Made by a program: the position numbers and the translations under genes. From the NCBI RefSeq assembly GCF_002234675.1, contig NC_019871.2, positions 17,330,331-17,394,330 on the forward strand: DNA of 64,000 nucleotides, read 5' to 3'. This stretch comes from Oryzias latipes. Taxonomy: Eukaryota > Chordata > Actinopteri > Beloniformes > Adrianichthyidae. This document shows positions 24,281-34,920 of the stretch, in pieces. The notes under the pieces are model-generated. The model did no database searches. It was given only the letters and a program-made list of their open reading frames with translations, and was not told the DNA's origin. How positions within the stretch are numbered: the first letter of the stretch is position 1; each line of letters opens with the position of its first letter.

Positions 24281-24914
24281 TTCTTTACAAGCTAAAAGGC
24301 ACATGCGTGTGCAATCTGAACAGGTTTGCAACAAACCCAAAGAAGAACCACTGACAAACAGAACCGGGAAGTCTGTAAAACACGTAATTACAGTTTGTTT
24401 CCTCCCTCCAAATGCTAAATCTGGGTAATAGAAATACATTAAAAAAATATCAAATAACACGTACAGTTCCATTTCAAACGTAAACATGAAACAAGGGAAC
24501 ACAAGAAGCCCTTTCAATGCAGTGCAGCAGTTGAAATTATGAAAAAATAAAACCAACCTCTCTTTTCTGGATTTCACAACTGTTATTATTGACTTTAATG
24601 ATGGTTTACTAACACTTATTTTTTTATTTCTTGCCTAAAAGCATAAAACCCCAATTATTACAATCCACTGGGTTGTTTTTAATTGTAAAGAATATTTGCA
24701 AGAACAACAGAAATGTGGGGAAAAGATTTCTGAAAGAGCACCAATGCTTAACATGCAAACTATAACAGAATTTGCCATCAAATGAAAAAAAAAAATTAAA
24801 ATGATGTTCTTGTATTTTTTTATGTAAATGTTTGACAACAATCATCTCTTTTGAAGCTCAGGTTGTGCTTTTGCACGGACAGTGACGAGATCTGCTGTAT
24901 TGTTCTTCTGACAA

Positions 24915-27900
24915 TTAGTCTTCTTTTTTGTTTCCATTGTCTTGAAGGTTCTGAAAGAAAAAGATCATAAAAGAGAAAAGATAAGTTAAATATAACACTA
25001 CATTCAGAACCTAGAGAAACATGATGTGTTCTTAAGCTTTAGATCCAAACTAAAACAGTTTCCCTGACGTGTGTAAATCCCTTCTGTTGAACCCTGCTTC
25101 ATCTTACATTTGTTGTCATTGTGGTTCTGTTATGTGCCAAATAGCCCAGTCATTCCATAGCCTTGTGTTACCTGGAGCTCCTGGTGTTCCTTCAACAGCC
25201 TGTCGTACTCTCTGGCAAGGCCATCCACCTGCTTTTTCACTGCGTCCGCCTCTTTGTGGGACTTCTCCAGGGCTGCAAAAACCACAATTACACATCTATG
25301 CATGGAATCTTGGGTTTTCCCAAATCCATCTTAACATTCCTGGCCTTACAAGCAACTCCAAAATCAATGCACAACACCAACCATCTCCGGAAGTCTTTAG
25401 TTCTTTCTTCAGCTTCTCCATTTCTGTTCGCAGCAGCTCCATTCCCTTTTCTGTTGCCTTATCTGCCTTTCCATCCATCAGAGTCTGTAACACATCATGT
25501 TACACACACTAAGCAAAATACACTCAGGAGCTTCTGTGTCTTTTTGGAATGAACAATCATTGCGTTAATGTCATGTTTGTGTGTGTGAGACAGACCCAAC
25601 ACTTTCTAAAAGACAAGTTTTCCTCTACTTTTGGGTTGGAAATTGTTAGAATGTTTGCTTTTCCATTCTAAAAGAAATTCCTGACAAACTGGAAAGAGCA
25701 GCATAACTGTCAGACAACATGCTGGAGAGTACTTCTTCTGACAAAGGGTATGTCAACTGTTAACAATTAATGACTTGGTTTGGTTAATGTAAAAAGAAAA
25801 GATGCCTTCATTTAAAATGCTATAACCTTCTCATTCAGCTGCAGGTTTCACTCACTAACTGAAACAAAACAAAAAAAAGTCTCCTCCAAAATCATTGAGC
25901 AGACAATCAGATCATTTGTCACTTTATATGATCAACAAACGGCGAGATCAGAGTTCGAGTGCTTCCCTTAACAACGTAGACTTTGCTGCCCTTGATGCAG
26001 AGGAGGAAGGCAACCTTCGTCTCCAGGGCAATCCAGCTGCTAAATGCTGACACACACTTAATCTAATCAGTGCGATCCATTCAACTGAACACGCACACAC
26101 CATTGTCACTTTACATTATTTTTATTGTGTACTATTGAGCCTCTCGTTGTTTATTGTGTCTACGTGATGTACATTTTTAGCAAAAGCTACTGTCTGCGAC
26201 TTGAAGAGAATTGTCCCTCTGGGATCAATAAAGTTGTTAGAATTTTGAAAGCTGTCAAATTTGTGGGCACGTCTTATCCATCTCATGTTAATAGTTGCGT
26301 GATGCTCTGAGAGTAATTTTTGTCATAGTTTACAAATGAAATACAGTTATAATGATGAATATCATGTCAAAACTGAACAATGAAACAAAAACCAAAAAAA
26401 GTCCCCAAATAAAATATTAACCTAATTCAGTGCTGAGCTGCTTCAAGTAGCAAAAATAGGAGATGGGTACACTTTTTATTTATTTTTTAAGAAAAAGAGG
26501 GTTGACTATAATACAACAGGTAGAGAAAAAGTGGTAAAGGTGTAACACGTGTGGAGTTGACCTGTTTGAGCAGCTCATTGTCCTTCATATATTTTTCAGC
26601 TGTCTGGTTAGCATTGGCGGCCTGTTCTTGAAGAGCAGCTGTTGTTGCAGACGCAGACGCCAGCTGGTTGATTAAAGTGATCAGTCGCTTCATCACCCTG
26701 CAAAAAAAACAAAAGTCTTTAGGTGATATTCCGGTTCGAACTTGATTAAAGTTTAGGTCTAAGAGGCAGACTCACAGCCAGAGGAAGACCGAAAAGCCCG
26801 ATATGTAGAGGTTCCTTTGGGCCCTAAAAAGCTTCATGTGCATGTGGTCAAACATGTTCGGTTGCAGCTTGGCACCTACCACGAGGTCTTTACTGGAGTA
26901 CTTCCTCACTTCCCGCACTGCATCTAAAAAACAGAGGCAATGCAAAATCACTGTGTGACTCCAACTCTGTTAGACTGAATAACAAGATACCAAAAGTTTG
27001 GAATCCTATGAAAATGTTTTCTTTTCCATTATACTCCTAAGAACAGTTCTTCTAGATGCATTTAAAAAAAATCAAATTTGATCATTAGCCTTGTAATGTG
27101 TTAGCTTTTAAAGCATTTCTGTACATTTATGAAGGTTTATAATGTGCCACCTTCTTAGCTCCTTGCCTACACTATAAAACATGCACATTCCCATACTTAC
27201 CATATATAATATAACATAAATAATATCAAATGCTCCAAAATGCAAATTGCAATGCGTTCAATTTTGAATTTTAATTCTGTAAATCTGCTGCAGCAGACAT
27301 GCATCTTATTTTACACAGGTTGTATTGTATTTTGAAAGGAACTTGATGTGTAAAATAAGTTTACATTATGATGCATAGAAAACAAATATTTAAAGTTTAA
27401 TAAACTACTATTTTTTTAATTATTTAGCCTAAAACATATCATCTAAATAATGAAACAAGTGCTGCGCGACACGGTGATGCAAATCAGACTAAAGTGGCCA
27501 TAAAAAAAACGAAGTTTAAGTATTAAAAATAAAATACAAGACAAATCTCATGTGGTAGGGCAGTGTTTTTCAACCAGTGTGCCGCGGCACACTAGTGTGC
27601 CGTGGGAGATGGCCAAGTGTGCCGTGGGAAATTGCCCTCATTAACTGATCTAAAAACATTTCCCATCTCCAGGATTTTAGCTCTCTGTTCATCCAAACAG
27701 GCCCTGATGAAACACTGAGGAGTTAGGAATATAAAAGATCGTAAAATACCTTTTCTTTGCGTTTATTTTATTTTATTAAAGACATTTTGATAAGAATGAC
27801 GTACCGCGATTCAGCTGCACCTTCGGCTGTATTTTGGAAAAGTCCCGTGTTGGGGGGGTTAATCACATGTCATCGGTCTGACCAATCAGAAGTGCTTAAA

Positions 27901-29431
27901 GTCTTCACTTCCTTGTCCCGATTTAGCTCGTAAAGTCGCTCAGTTCTAACAGAAATACCAGCTAAAGCTCGTCTTTAGCGGTGTAGCTTTCCACAGAATC
28001 CGGTATCAGACCGTGGAACAAGTGAACAAAACAATGAAGCTCCGAAAACCGATCTTCGGCCATTTTATGCACTACATCTCCCATGATGCATTGGGTTGTG
28101 AGAGTGACAGCGCAAAAGGAGATCTGTTGTTAAACTTCTTGAAACTAACGAACACACAAACTGTTTTTAAATCTTCTAACTTAACTTTTATTGCATCTTT
28201 TAGAAAAAAACAGCTGCAGTTTCCAGCTTTTTCTGTAACAATTATCTCAAAAATGCATGTGAGATTGTGGAGGGGCTGTAAATCAATACAGACTATGAGT
28301 TTCTCCTTTTTTTTTAATTTTTGGATGCTGGTGTGCCGCGGGATTTTTTTTAAGGTTAAAGTGTGCCGTGGCTCAGAAAAGGTTGAAAAACACTGTGGTA
28401 GAGTTCAATAAAATAAGAAGAAAGCAAATGATTTCATTCTTACCGAGGAAGAGAATGATGAGTATTATGATCATGGTGAGAAACACTTTGTTCCAGAAAT
28501 TTGCCATCCAACTCCAGATCCTGAACTTAAATATGCTCTGCCACCTGCATCAAACATATGCATCTAGACCCTCATTATAACATTAAACACTGATCACCAG
28601 GCAAACACAGGACTTATTTGTTGTTTGTTTGGACCAGGGGTCGGCAGCCGGAGGTTTTGGAGCCACATGCAGCTCCTTTTTCTCTCCACTGAGGCTCCTT
28701 GGCTTTAATGAAAAAATCTGACCCATTTACAACACTTATAGGCTTGCTTTTTTTGTTCATTTTTTTAAGTTAATAAAGTTTTTTATTTATATTTAAATTA
28801 ACATGTCAGATAACTAAGCAAAATAATAGTAATCTGCTGTAGGAATAAACTTACAGATCACATTCTTCTCTTCTGTTGCACAACAGAGACAAATTTCTTA
28901 AAGTGTATAATTGGATATATATTTAGAGATTTAAAAATGTGGATTATACACCAGTGTTATCATATTTATATTTAATAGTATGAGGACAAAGAGACTGAAG
29001 CCACAGTAAAATCATAATGACCTGTATGACTTTTGGATTTTTTTTTCTGCAAATCTGCTGCAGCAGACATGCATCTTATTTGTGCATTTTATTTTGAAAG
29101 GCACTTGGTGTGAAAAGAAGTTCACAGTGTGATTTAAATAAAATATATAATTTATTACTGTGATTCTATTATTGTAAATAATTTAGTGCTAAGCCATGTA
29201 ATAAATTAATCGCTTAATGGCCACAAAAACATAAATAAAGTGTATTGTGTAGTGTGATGTTAGACTTTGATCAAAGAAACTGGAGCATTTGGCTCATTTA
29301 GGGTTAAAGGCTGCAGACCCCTGTTGTGAGTAACTTCACCTCCTAGCTGAGATGAAGGGTAAGCAGAGAATGAGAATGACGCCGATTTCCGCATAGAGAA
29401 AAAGAGCCACGGCGGTCCATTGCAGAGTCAT
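24915..29431 (-). CDS. bcap29: B-cell receptor-associated protein 29 (Bcap29), ER membrane chaperone/export factor
   Basis: Seven coding exons on the minus strand, in order 29431-29340, 28544-28444, 26923-26776, 26697-26562, 25484-25382, 25272-25172, 24950-24915, all GT-AG and phase-matched, give 238 residues (human BCAP29 has 241). The N-terminus MTLQWTAVALFLYAEIGVIL starts the first membrane segment; further hydrophobic segments are VFLTMIIILIILFL and LYISGFSVFLWL. The conserved DAVREVRKYSS block and KLFRAQRNLYISGF are present. The C-terminal half is a lysine/glutamate-rich coiled coil ending KKED, which fits a KKXX ER-retrieval signal. Bap29/Bap31 heterodimers escort membrane proteins such as IgD, MHC I and cytochromes from the ER. 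The N-terminal half resembles BCAP29 more than BCAP31. The ATG is preceded by a probable splice acceptor at 29450-29451, so the exon also carries 5'UTR. It lies downstream of dus4l on the same strand and converges with slco1c1. Confidence 0.95.
25880..26255 (+). repeat. LINE 3'-end fragment in bcap29 intron
   Basis: The stretch ends AATTGTCCCTCTGGGATCAA followed by TAAAGTT, the familiar 3' tail of fish non-LTR retrotransposons. The sequence upstream is degraded. It lies between the bcap29 exons at 25484 and 26562. Confidence 0.55.
27561..28395. mobile_element. hAT-type element close to bcap29 exon 2
   Basis: Perfect 15-bp inverted ends CAGTGTTTTTCAACC / GGTTGAAAAACACTG bound 835 bp. The flanks are TGGTAGGG (27553-27560) and TGGTAGAG (28396-28403), an 8-bp target duplication with one mismatch. 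Subterminal GTGTGCCGCGGCACAC forms further small palindromes. No intact transposase. It lies in a bcap29 intron with its right edge about 50 bp from the donor of the exon ending at 28444. Confidence 0.9.
28635..29323. mobile_element. hAT-like element filling a bcap29 intron
   Basis: Ends are CAGGGGTCGGCAGCC and, reversed, CAGGGGTCTGCAGCC. The 689-bp body has no coding frame. A target duplication could not be recognised at the two flanks. It occupies most of the 795-bp intron 28545-29339, and its right end is only 16 bp from the donor site of the start-codon exon. Confidence 0.75.
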
Positions 29432-29792
29432 CTTCTCTCCAACAAGAAGCTGAGGAGAAACAATAGTGAGCATGCGCACTCAGTCTGTCTGTTAATATGT
29501 CACAAACTATCACAGATGTAAAAATTCAGGGAGTACGCTAGGGCTTTGCAAACAGACGAAACAGTCAATTCGTCTGTTAATTAGAATTTACTACAATTGC
29601 CAAGGCTTCAGACAGTCCGGCTCGTTAAAATGAACATAAACATTTGTCACAAAATATGGACTCTGCTGTTTTAAAGTAGTAAAACAAATTCTGCAACAAA
29701 ATATTTGCAAACGTTAAATTAAAAAAAGGCTCAGCGGAGAAACACGAAACGTTAGAACGCTGGAATCACGTTGTTCAAAAGGCACAACTTAC

Positions 29793-29885
29793 GCAGAACT
29801 CGATAGAATATGAAGTAACTTTTGTGTAGCTGTCTTTAAGCTTCCCTCTTCCTGTCCCTGCTTCTTCAGCCCAGCTTCCGGCTTG
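29793..29885 (-). promoter_or_regulatory. Candidate bcap29 non-coding first exon and promoter with an ETS-type motif
   Basis: On the minus strand a good donor (C|GTAAGT) lies at 29793/29792, about 340 bp upstream of the acceptor that precedes the start-codon exon. About 85 bp further upstream is CCGGAAG (29881-29875), an ETS-family core common in TATA-less housekeeping promoters. This would make 29793 to about 29880 a non-coding first exon. No transcript evidence is available; exact start unknown. Confidence 0.4.
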
Positions 29886-30351
29886 GTTTTTTGTAATAAA
29901 AGTAAGTTAAAAGCCCTTTTTAGAATTTCGGTATCACACAAGATTAGTGTTATAGTTGGTTTGCCATCAACTTTTTTAATATGGTGTTTATAATAATTTG
30001 AAGTATTTTCATCGTAGTTGTCAACGTTTGCATGGACCATCGGATTCATCAAGGTTAATTTCAGGTTTTATTTTGAAAGTAAGGAAAAGAGGGACATTTT
30101 TCAGGATTCCTGTGTGTTTTCCACTGCTGTTTTGTTAAACTTATATTTTTGATTAACATGTTTATCGAACGCTATTGGGTACGTGTTCTTAAAAATAAAA
30201 TTAGAATATGAGTAATTGCACAAATATATATACTAATTGTGTCTGAGAAAAGCATCAGCAAACGCGATACTTGCCTTTATTTACATTTAAAATATACCTA
30301 CGTTTCATTATTATTTTATTTTGAAAGTAAGCGCTTTCCTCCTAAGTTTTT
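29886..30351. other. Spacer upstream of bcap29
   Basis: AT-rich sequence without a recognised gene. It lies between the candidate bcap29 promoter and the retroposed insertions. Confidence 0.4.
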
Positions 30352-30511
30352 TTTTCCAAAAATCTTTATTGAAGATATACAGGATACAAAATCAAGTCAA
30401 CTTCAAAGAAAACAGATAGCTTTCCTCTTAAAATGCTTTTTCTTTCACTACCGTGACATGACGTCACAAAGTGGTGAAACGCCCCGGAGTGGGCATGTTT
30501 AGCAGAGATGT
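30352..30511 (-). repeat. Short retroposed insertion with L1-like tail
   Basis: On the minus strand the segment ends AATAAAGATTTTTGGAAAAA plus more A residues, the same tail style as the adjoining L1-like remnant. The body contains a palindromic TGACGTCA at about 30459-30466. It may be a SINE or a truncated retrocopy mobilised by L1-type machinery. Confidence 0.5.
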
Positions 30512-31100
30512 TTTTTTTTCCAAAAGACTTTATTTGCAATTTTGGCAGTTTTATAAAACACACAAAACAGATCAAAGCTGCCAAGGGAAGATAGCAATAA
30601 ATTAAAATAATAAAATAAAAAATGACAGACTGTATTCCTATAAATCACAAACATCACTAATAATTTAATCGTATTTTTCAAATATGTCCACATTTTTAAA
30701 GCCTTAAAATTCTCTGGGTTTTTAATACATTCAGCAGACTTTTTAAATTCACAGATAAAACTGGGCAAGAAAGGTTTTTCATTTGTTTATTTACATTTAT
30801 GAATAAAATATTTGACCGAAGTGAAAATTAACTAAATTAAGTAGAAAATATTTGCTCACTTGTCTTTCAAAAATCCAAATTCTGTATGTTTAAAACAAAA
30901 AGAAAGGTGGAGAACATTTTTTGTAGCAGGTCTGAAACACCAGACCAAAATGTGCACAATTCCAAAATACATATATAAAGGTTTCTACAGGATTGGTTCA
31001 AAATAATCAGCTGGTGTCAATATCCTTTCAGGGTCTTTGGGAAATAAAATATTTAACAGGGTAGTAATTGTATAAAGACAATTTGCAATTTGTTATGATG
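30512..31100 (-). pseudogene. 5'-truncated L1/Tx1-like retrotransposon, ORF2 C-terminus remnant
   Basis: On the minus strand a broken frame shows the order typical of the L1 ORF2 carboxy end: a FWNCAHFG-like stretch, NFHFGQIFYS, then PSFICEFKKSAECIKNPENF and KALKMW. It finishes AATAAAGTCTTTTGGAAAAA at about 30512. Stops and frameshifts show it is inactive. The 5' boundary is uncertain (about 31.0-31.1 kb). Confidence 0.65.
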
Positions 31101-31456
31101 AGTCCAAGTTAAAACATAACAATTGTACTTATTTTTATATCTGTAACTTATAACTTATGATTAGCTATTTTGGCATACAAAAAATGACCACAAAAATAAT
31201 CTGTTATGAACAGGATGTGAGCTTTAGCTGGTCTTAAATTAGCCATAATAAAAGTTGGTATATTGTTAATGTAAATGTAAAAATATGTAAATTCTTTAAA
31301 TGCACCTTTATGATTAAAATACTAAGAAATTATTGAAATCATTACCAATCAAGAAAATAGATTTTCGATTGAAATTTCCAGATCGTTTGGTTTTTTGACT
31401 CAATACACAAACTCAAGCTGTGAAAAACAAGAAAATTAATGTAACAAAATTGCACC

Positions 31457-31462
31457 TTTATT
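31457..31462 (-). terminator. Candidate poly(A) signal of dus4l
   Basis: AATAAA on the minus strand only 35 bp after the dus4l stop codon, implying a very short 3'UTR ending about 1.5 kb before the putative bcap29 promoter. Weak use of this signal would allow read-through into bcap29. Confidence 0.45.
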
Positions 31463-31496
31463 TGACATAAAAACAAATATAGTTCAAATAAAAACC

Positions 31497-34400
31497 TCAA
31501 AATGGACAGATTTGTGTGTCTGGGTCATGAATTGACCCATAGGTGTTCTGGAGGTAGTCTATTACTGCAGAGGTACTGGACAGAGAATTGAACACCTTTC
31601 TCTCAGGCTGGGAGCTAACTCTCTCCAGCATGTAAATGAGATGGTGGTGAAAGCAGGAAAATGGAGTGCCTTGCTCAACAGCAATGTCCACCCAGTCCCA
31701 TATACACTGCAAAGGAGTGTCCTCATATCCAGCAAACATGGCAGGGTTGGCTAGCAACCCCCGTGCGGCCATCACACCTAAAGACAAAACAAAGAAATAT
31801 TGTTTTCCTGTGGATCCTGGCACAAAGTACTTTTACTTGATTTTTACTTTCAGCGAACATACCGTTGACTCCGGTGTGCTGGTGAGTGGACTCCACATCC
31901 CGGAGGTACTTGATGTCTCCATTGGCAATGACAGGGACAGATACACTGTCTTTGATCGTCTTTATTGCATCATAGTGCACCGGCTGGTGGCGCTCCTCTG
32001 TTGTACGGCCGTGGACTGTTATCCACGATACTCCGGCTGATTCGGCCTTCTGACACAGATCCACCGTCTGCCTCAAGTCTTTGTGAATCCTGTGGGAGCA
32101 GAACTGCTTTGTAACACCATGGACTGATGAGAGGCACCCATGTTAGGTTCAGAGACAGGAGGCAGAAAAGTTGAGACATTGAGGTTCTCCTTGGGAATGA
32201 TAGACAGGATTAGAAATGAATACATCAGAGGGACAGTTCCTGTCTTTGGAGATGAATGCAGGGAAGCAGGCTGAGATGGTTTGGAGATGTTCATAGGAGG
32301 ACCAATGATTAAGTTCCTAAAAGCATACTGAGGCTGGAGCTACTAGAAAGGAGACCTAAATGAAAACAGGAGAGTTGTTAGTGTGAGAGAGGAGGAAGCA
32401 GACGATAGGGTTAGATGAGGAACTGCTGTGGCAACCTCTAAGAGGAACAGCCAAAAGGAAAAGCAGCAATGAAGTCTACAAAATAGTGTTGGCAAATATG
32501 TAAAAATAATTTTTTAAAATGAGTAGCATTGTTGCAACAAAAAGTTGCATTTAACAAAAAGTTAAATAGTTTTTAATCATTAAAAATGACTGAGCATGTA
32601 AAAAGTCAATCCAGTTATAGCTAATGGAACATGAATTATTTGATTATCGTCCGACATAAACTGATCGTAAACCTAGTGTGTCTTTTTCTATGATATATAT
32701 CAGTTATACATTTTAGGATTTACCTTATTTTGATGGATACTGTGTAGTCTGGATTGTCCACTTGGTTCCTGACATGTCTCACCATGTCTTCAACAAGTTC
32801 AGGCTTGTTGATGAGGCAAGCGCCATAGCCAGCTGACATCGCCCATCTGAAAACACCACAAACTTCATTCCATAAACGAAAGATGCATACACTAAGAAGA
32901 TGGCTAAAAAAACAACAACAATAGCATAACACTAGTCCTCGAGAGCCTGTCTGGTTTTGTATCATCAGAATCTGGAATTATCTACACCAGAGGGGCCAGA
33001 ACCCAGTCCAGAGTCAGCATCCTGCAGTTTTTGTTTTTTACATTTTTTAATTACAGCTCTGCTGCTGATTATCTGCATCGTGTGCATCCTGTGTGTTTCG
33101 CCAAAAAAGGCAACAATGGCAGGTTAGCTAGAAAACATGTATGATACTGGCCCTCAAGGCCTGGAGTTGGACACCCGAAAACTGGGCCAGCAGTAGCCAT
33201 TATTGGAGAACAGGATGGTCAGACACAATAACTTGACATTTTTTTTATAGTAAGTAATGTCCAAACCACTGCTTTGGGTGTTTTTAACATGTTCTTGTGG
33301 CATTTCTCTAATGGTGAAGAACATATATAACAAAAATTAAACTTAAAATTGCATTCCTGAGTATTTCTTTATTCAATTTTGTTAGCATCAGCCTGGCCCT
33401 GTTATTATGCTGGCTTTAATCTCTTTTAAATTGATCTTATTCTTTTTGTTCTTTCTATGTATGTCTCTACAATGTTTTAATTTTGTTTTATGCTTTTATT
33501 TCTTTTATGTTTTATAATTGTAAAATGTTTTGTCCTCCATGTGTACAGCACTTTGGGCCTCCTTGGCTGGGGGTGGAAGGTGCTTTTTAAATAAATAAAT
33601 AAATAAATGATGATGAAATTGTTGTGAATCAGGAGCAGACCAAAAAACAAGCTTCTTTGTGAAATAGAGAATACGCTGGGGTGGTCACAAGCTCCCTGCT
33701 CCGCTCCATTCTGATGCGTCCATTCATAGACGACTAGAGCCATTAACGTCTTCATTTTTCTCATTTGAGCTGGCATCTGGCTCAAAACTATACGACTGGG
33801 TGGCTCAAATATTGCTCGCCATTGTTGTTGCGCCACTAATGTTAGGTTGAGGTTGTTAGGTGCTGTAAGCTGGCAGGAGCGAGCGTAAACAGATGAATAA
33901 AGGGAAATGGGGGATAGCTTACTCTGCGCCTCACCCACAACTCAGAGGTGAGTTTCTATTGAACTCCTGCCGCTCTGCAGAAACTATGTCCGAGAAAACA
34001 ACACAGTTTTATTTTAACTTTGGCTAGAAACGGCACGATCATAATTAAAAGACCCCTGGGAATGCTTTTAAAATAGACCAAAAGATGATCAGAGTGAGTC
34101 TTTACACATGCTTTGAACATGGAGAATCACAAAGAAAACACGACAAATAAGCAGAATGAATGAATTTGTGCTACAGGAACAAACTGAAACAAACAAAAAA
34201 ATGTTGCAGTTCAGCTATTGGTGGCACCTCTGAGGACATCCGCAGTTGAGGTCAACTCCATCTGAAAAGGGTGCCACCACACATGCTGCATCAGCCAGAG
34301 TCTGGGGGTCCTGGGCAGCAAACTGGACAATTAGGGGCCGGTCACCTGAAATCAAAAGCAACACCATTTATCATCATCATCATGTCCCATACAGCATAGC

Positions 34401-34764
34401 TGACAGTGGTATACTGGTTAAATGAGGCATTAAGAGCAGCAGCTGCTGGTCCACAGTAACTAAGAACTGACTTTTGTTGGTGGTGAACTCGCTGTCTCTG
34501 GCTTTGACGGATCTCAAGAAATCTGCAGCAATGATCATGGGGGTGAAACACACGTCACAGCTGTACTTCCTGACCAAAGACCTGAAGGCCAACCTGGAAA
34601 TCAGAGGATGAAAACTGAACTCCCAAAGTTACAGTTAAGCACAAGCAAACATTAACAACAACAACCACTTACTTTGAATATCGAACCATTGGGGCACACA
34701 TCTTCACCACTTTTCCCTCTTCAAACATATCCATGATGCTCGTGTTTCCAGAGGCAGTCTTCAT
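31497..34764 (-). CDS. dus4l: tRNA-dihydrouridine synthase 4-like (Dus4l)
   Basis: Six coding exons on the minus strand, 34764-34673, 34593-34472, 34345-34228, 32846-32724, 32089-31863, 31777-31497, all GT-AG and phase-matched, give 320 residues (human DUS4L 317). Dus enzymes use FMN and NADPH to reduce uridine to dihydrouridine in tRNA D-loops. Visible family marks: CAPMVRYSK near the N-terminus, YSCDVCFTPMI, VDLNCGCPQ with the catalytic cysteine of the GCP motif, GYGACLINKPEL, the FMN-site lysine in SIKIR, WITVHGRT, PVIANGDI and VMAARGLLANPAMF. The length and motif order are complete, so the gene should be functional. The start MKTASGNTS is the first ATG in frame with conserved sequence. 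It lies 2 kb upstream of bcap29 in the same direction, as in mammals, where read-through transcripts of the pair are known. Confidence 0.96.
32130..32480 (+). pseudogene. LINE ORF2 carboxy-terminal fragment in dus4l intron 4
   Basis: The plus strand carries the degraded nucleotide counterpart of the RLRWFGHV-type end of fish LINE ORF2 (AGGCTGAGATGGTTTGGAGA) and finishes with CTGCTGTGGCAACC followed by GAACAGCCAAAAGGAAAAGC, a familiar 3' end of these elements. Many mutations; not coding. Confidence 0.6.
32988..33176. repeat. Short inverted-repeat element in dus4l intron 3
   Basis: Begins CAGAGGGGCCAGAACCCAGT and ends CTGGCCCTCAAGGCCTGGAG followed by TTGGACACCC. The ends are partly complementary and AGCATCCTGCAG near the left resembles the reverse of the right subterminal part. 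It resembles a common teleost hAT-type MITE with such ends. Confidence 0.5.
33272..34100. mobile_element. MITE family B, copy 2, split by a LINE tail
   Basis: The left part (from GGGTGTTTTTAACATGTTCT) and the right part (from about 33612 to AGACCAAAAGATGATCAGAG) match other family B copies. Between about 33375 and 33610 lies an inserted LINE-like 3' end (AGCACTTTGGGCCTCCTTGG, then GGTGCTTTTTAAATAAATAA). It lies in dus4l intron 3. Confidence 0.75.
33375..33612 (+). mobile_element. LINE 3' tail nested in a family B MITE
   Basis: Ends ATGTGTACAGCACTTTGGGC, GTGCTTTTTAAATAAATAAA and an AAAT repeat, the form of fish L2/CR1-like 3' ends. Its position inside a family B copy shows the LINE insertion is the younger event. 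Confidence 0.6.
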
Positions 34765-34920
34765 TGTTCGCCACAAGCTAGCTTCACAATCTCAAATAAA
34801 TATTTTTCGCACAAGAACAAATTATGTTACTGTCATTACTTCACATCAGTCGTAATTCTCACCTAAAGCACCACACCATGCCACGGACGGAGATGTGGGC
34901 GTGTTTCACCTATGAACTTT
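34765..34920 (-). promoter_or_regulatory. dus4l 5' region with a possible short 5'UTR intron
   Basis: Upstream of the start codon on the minus strand a consensus-like donor (TTTAG|GTGAGA) occurs at about 34862, followed by about 70 bp of AT-rich sequence that could be a mini-intron ending near 34790. The stretch upstream is the most GC-rich in the vicinity. Promoter position is inferred; no TATA box is evident. Confidence 0.3.

Noticed and set aside
24164-24577. 137-codon minus-strand ORF after bcap29
   Set aside because: Lies in the likely bcap29 3'UTR, is phenylalanine/cysteine-rich from AT-rich DNA, and no domain is recognisable.
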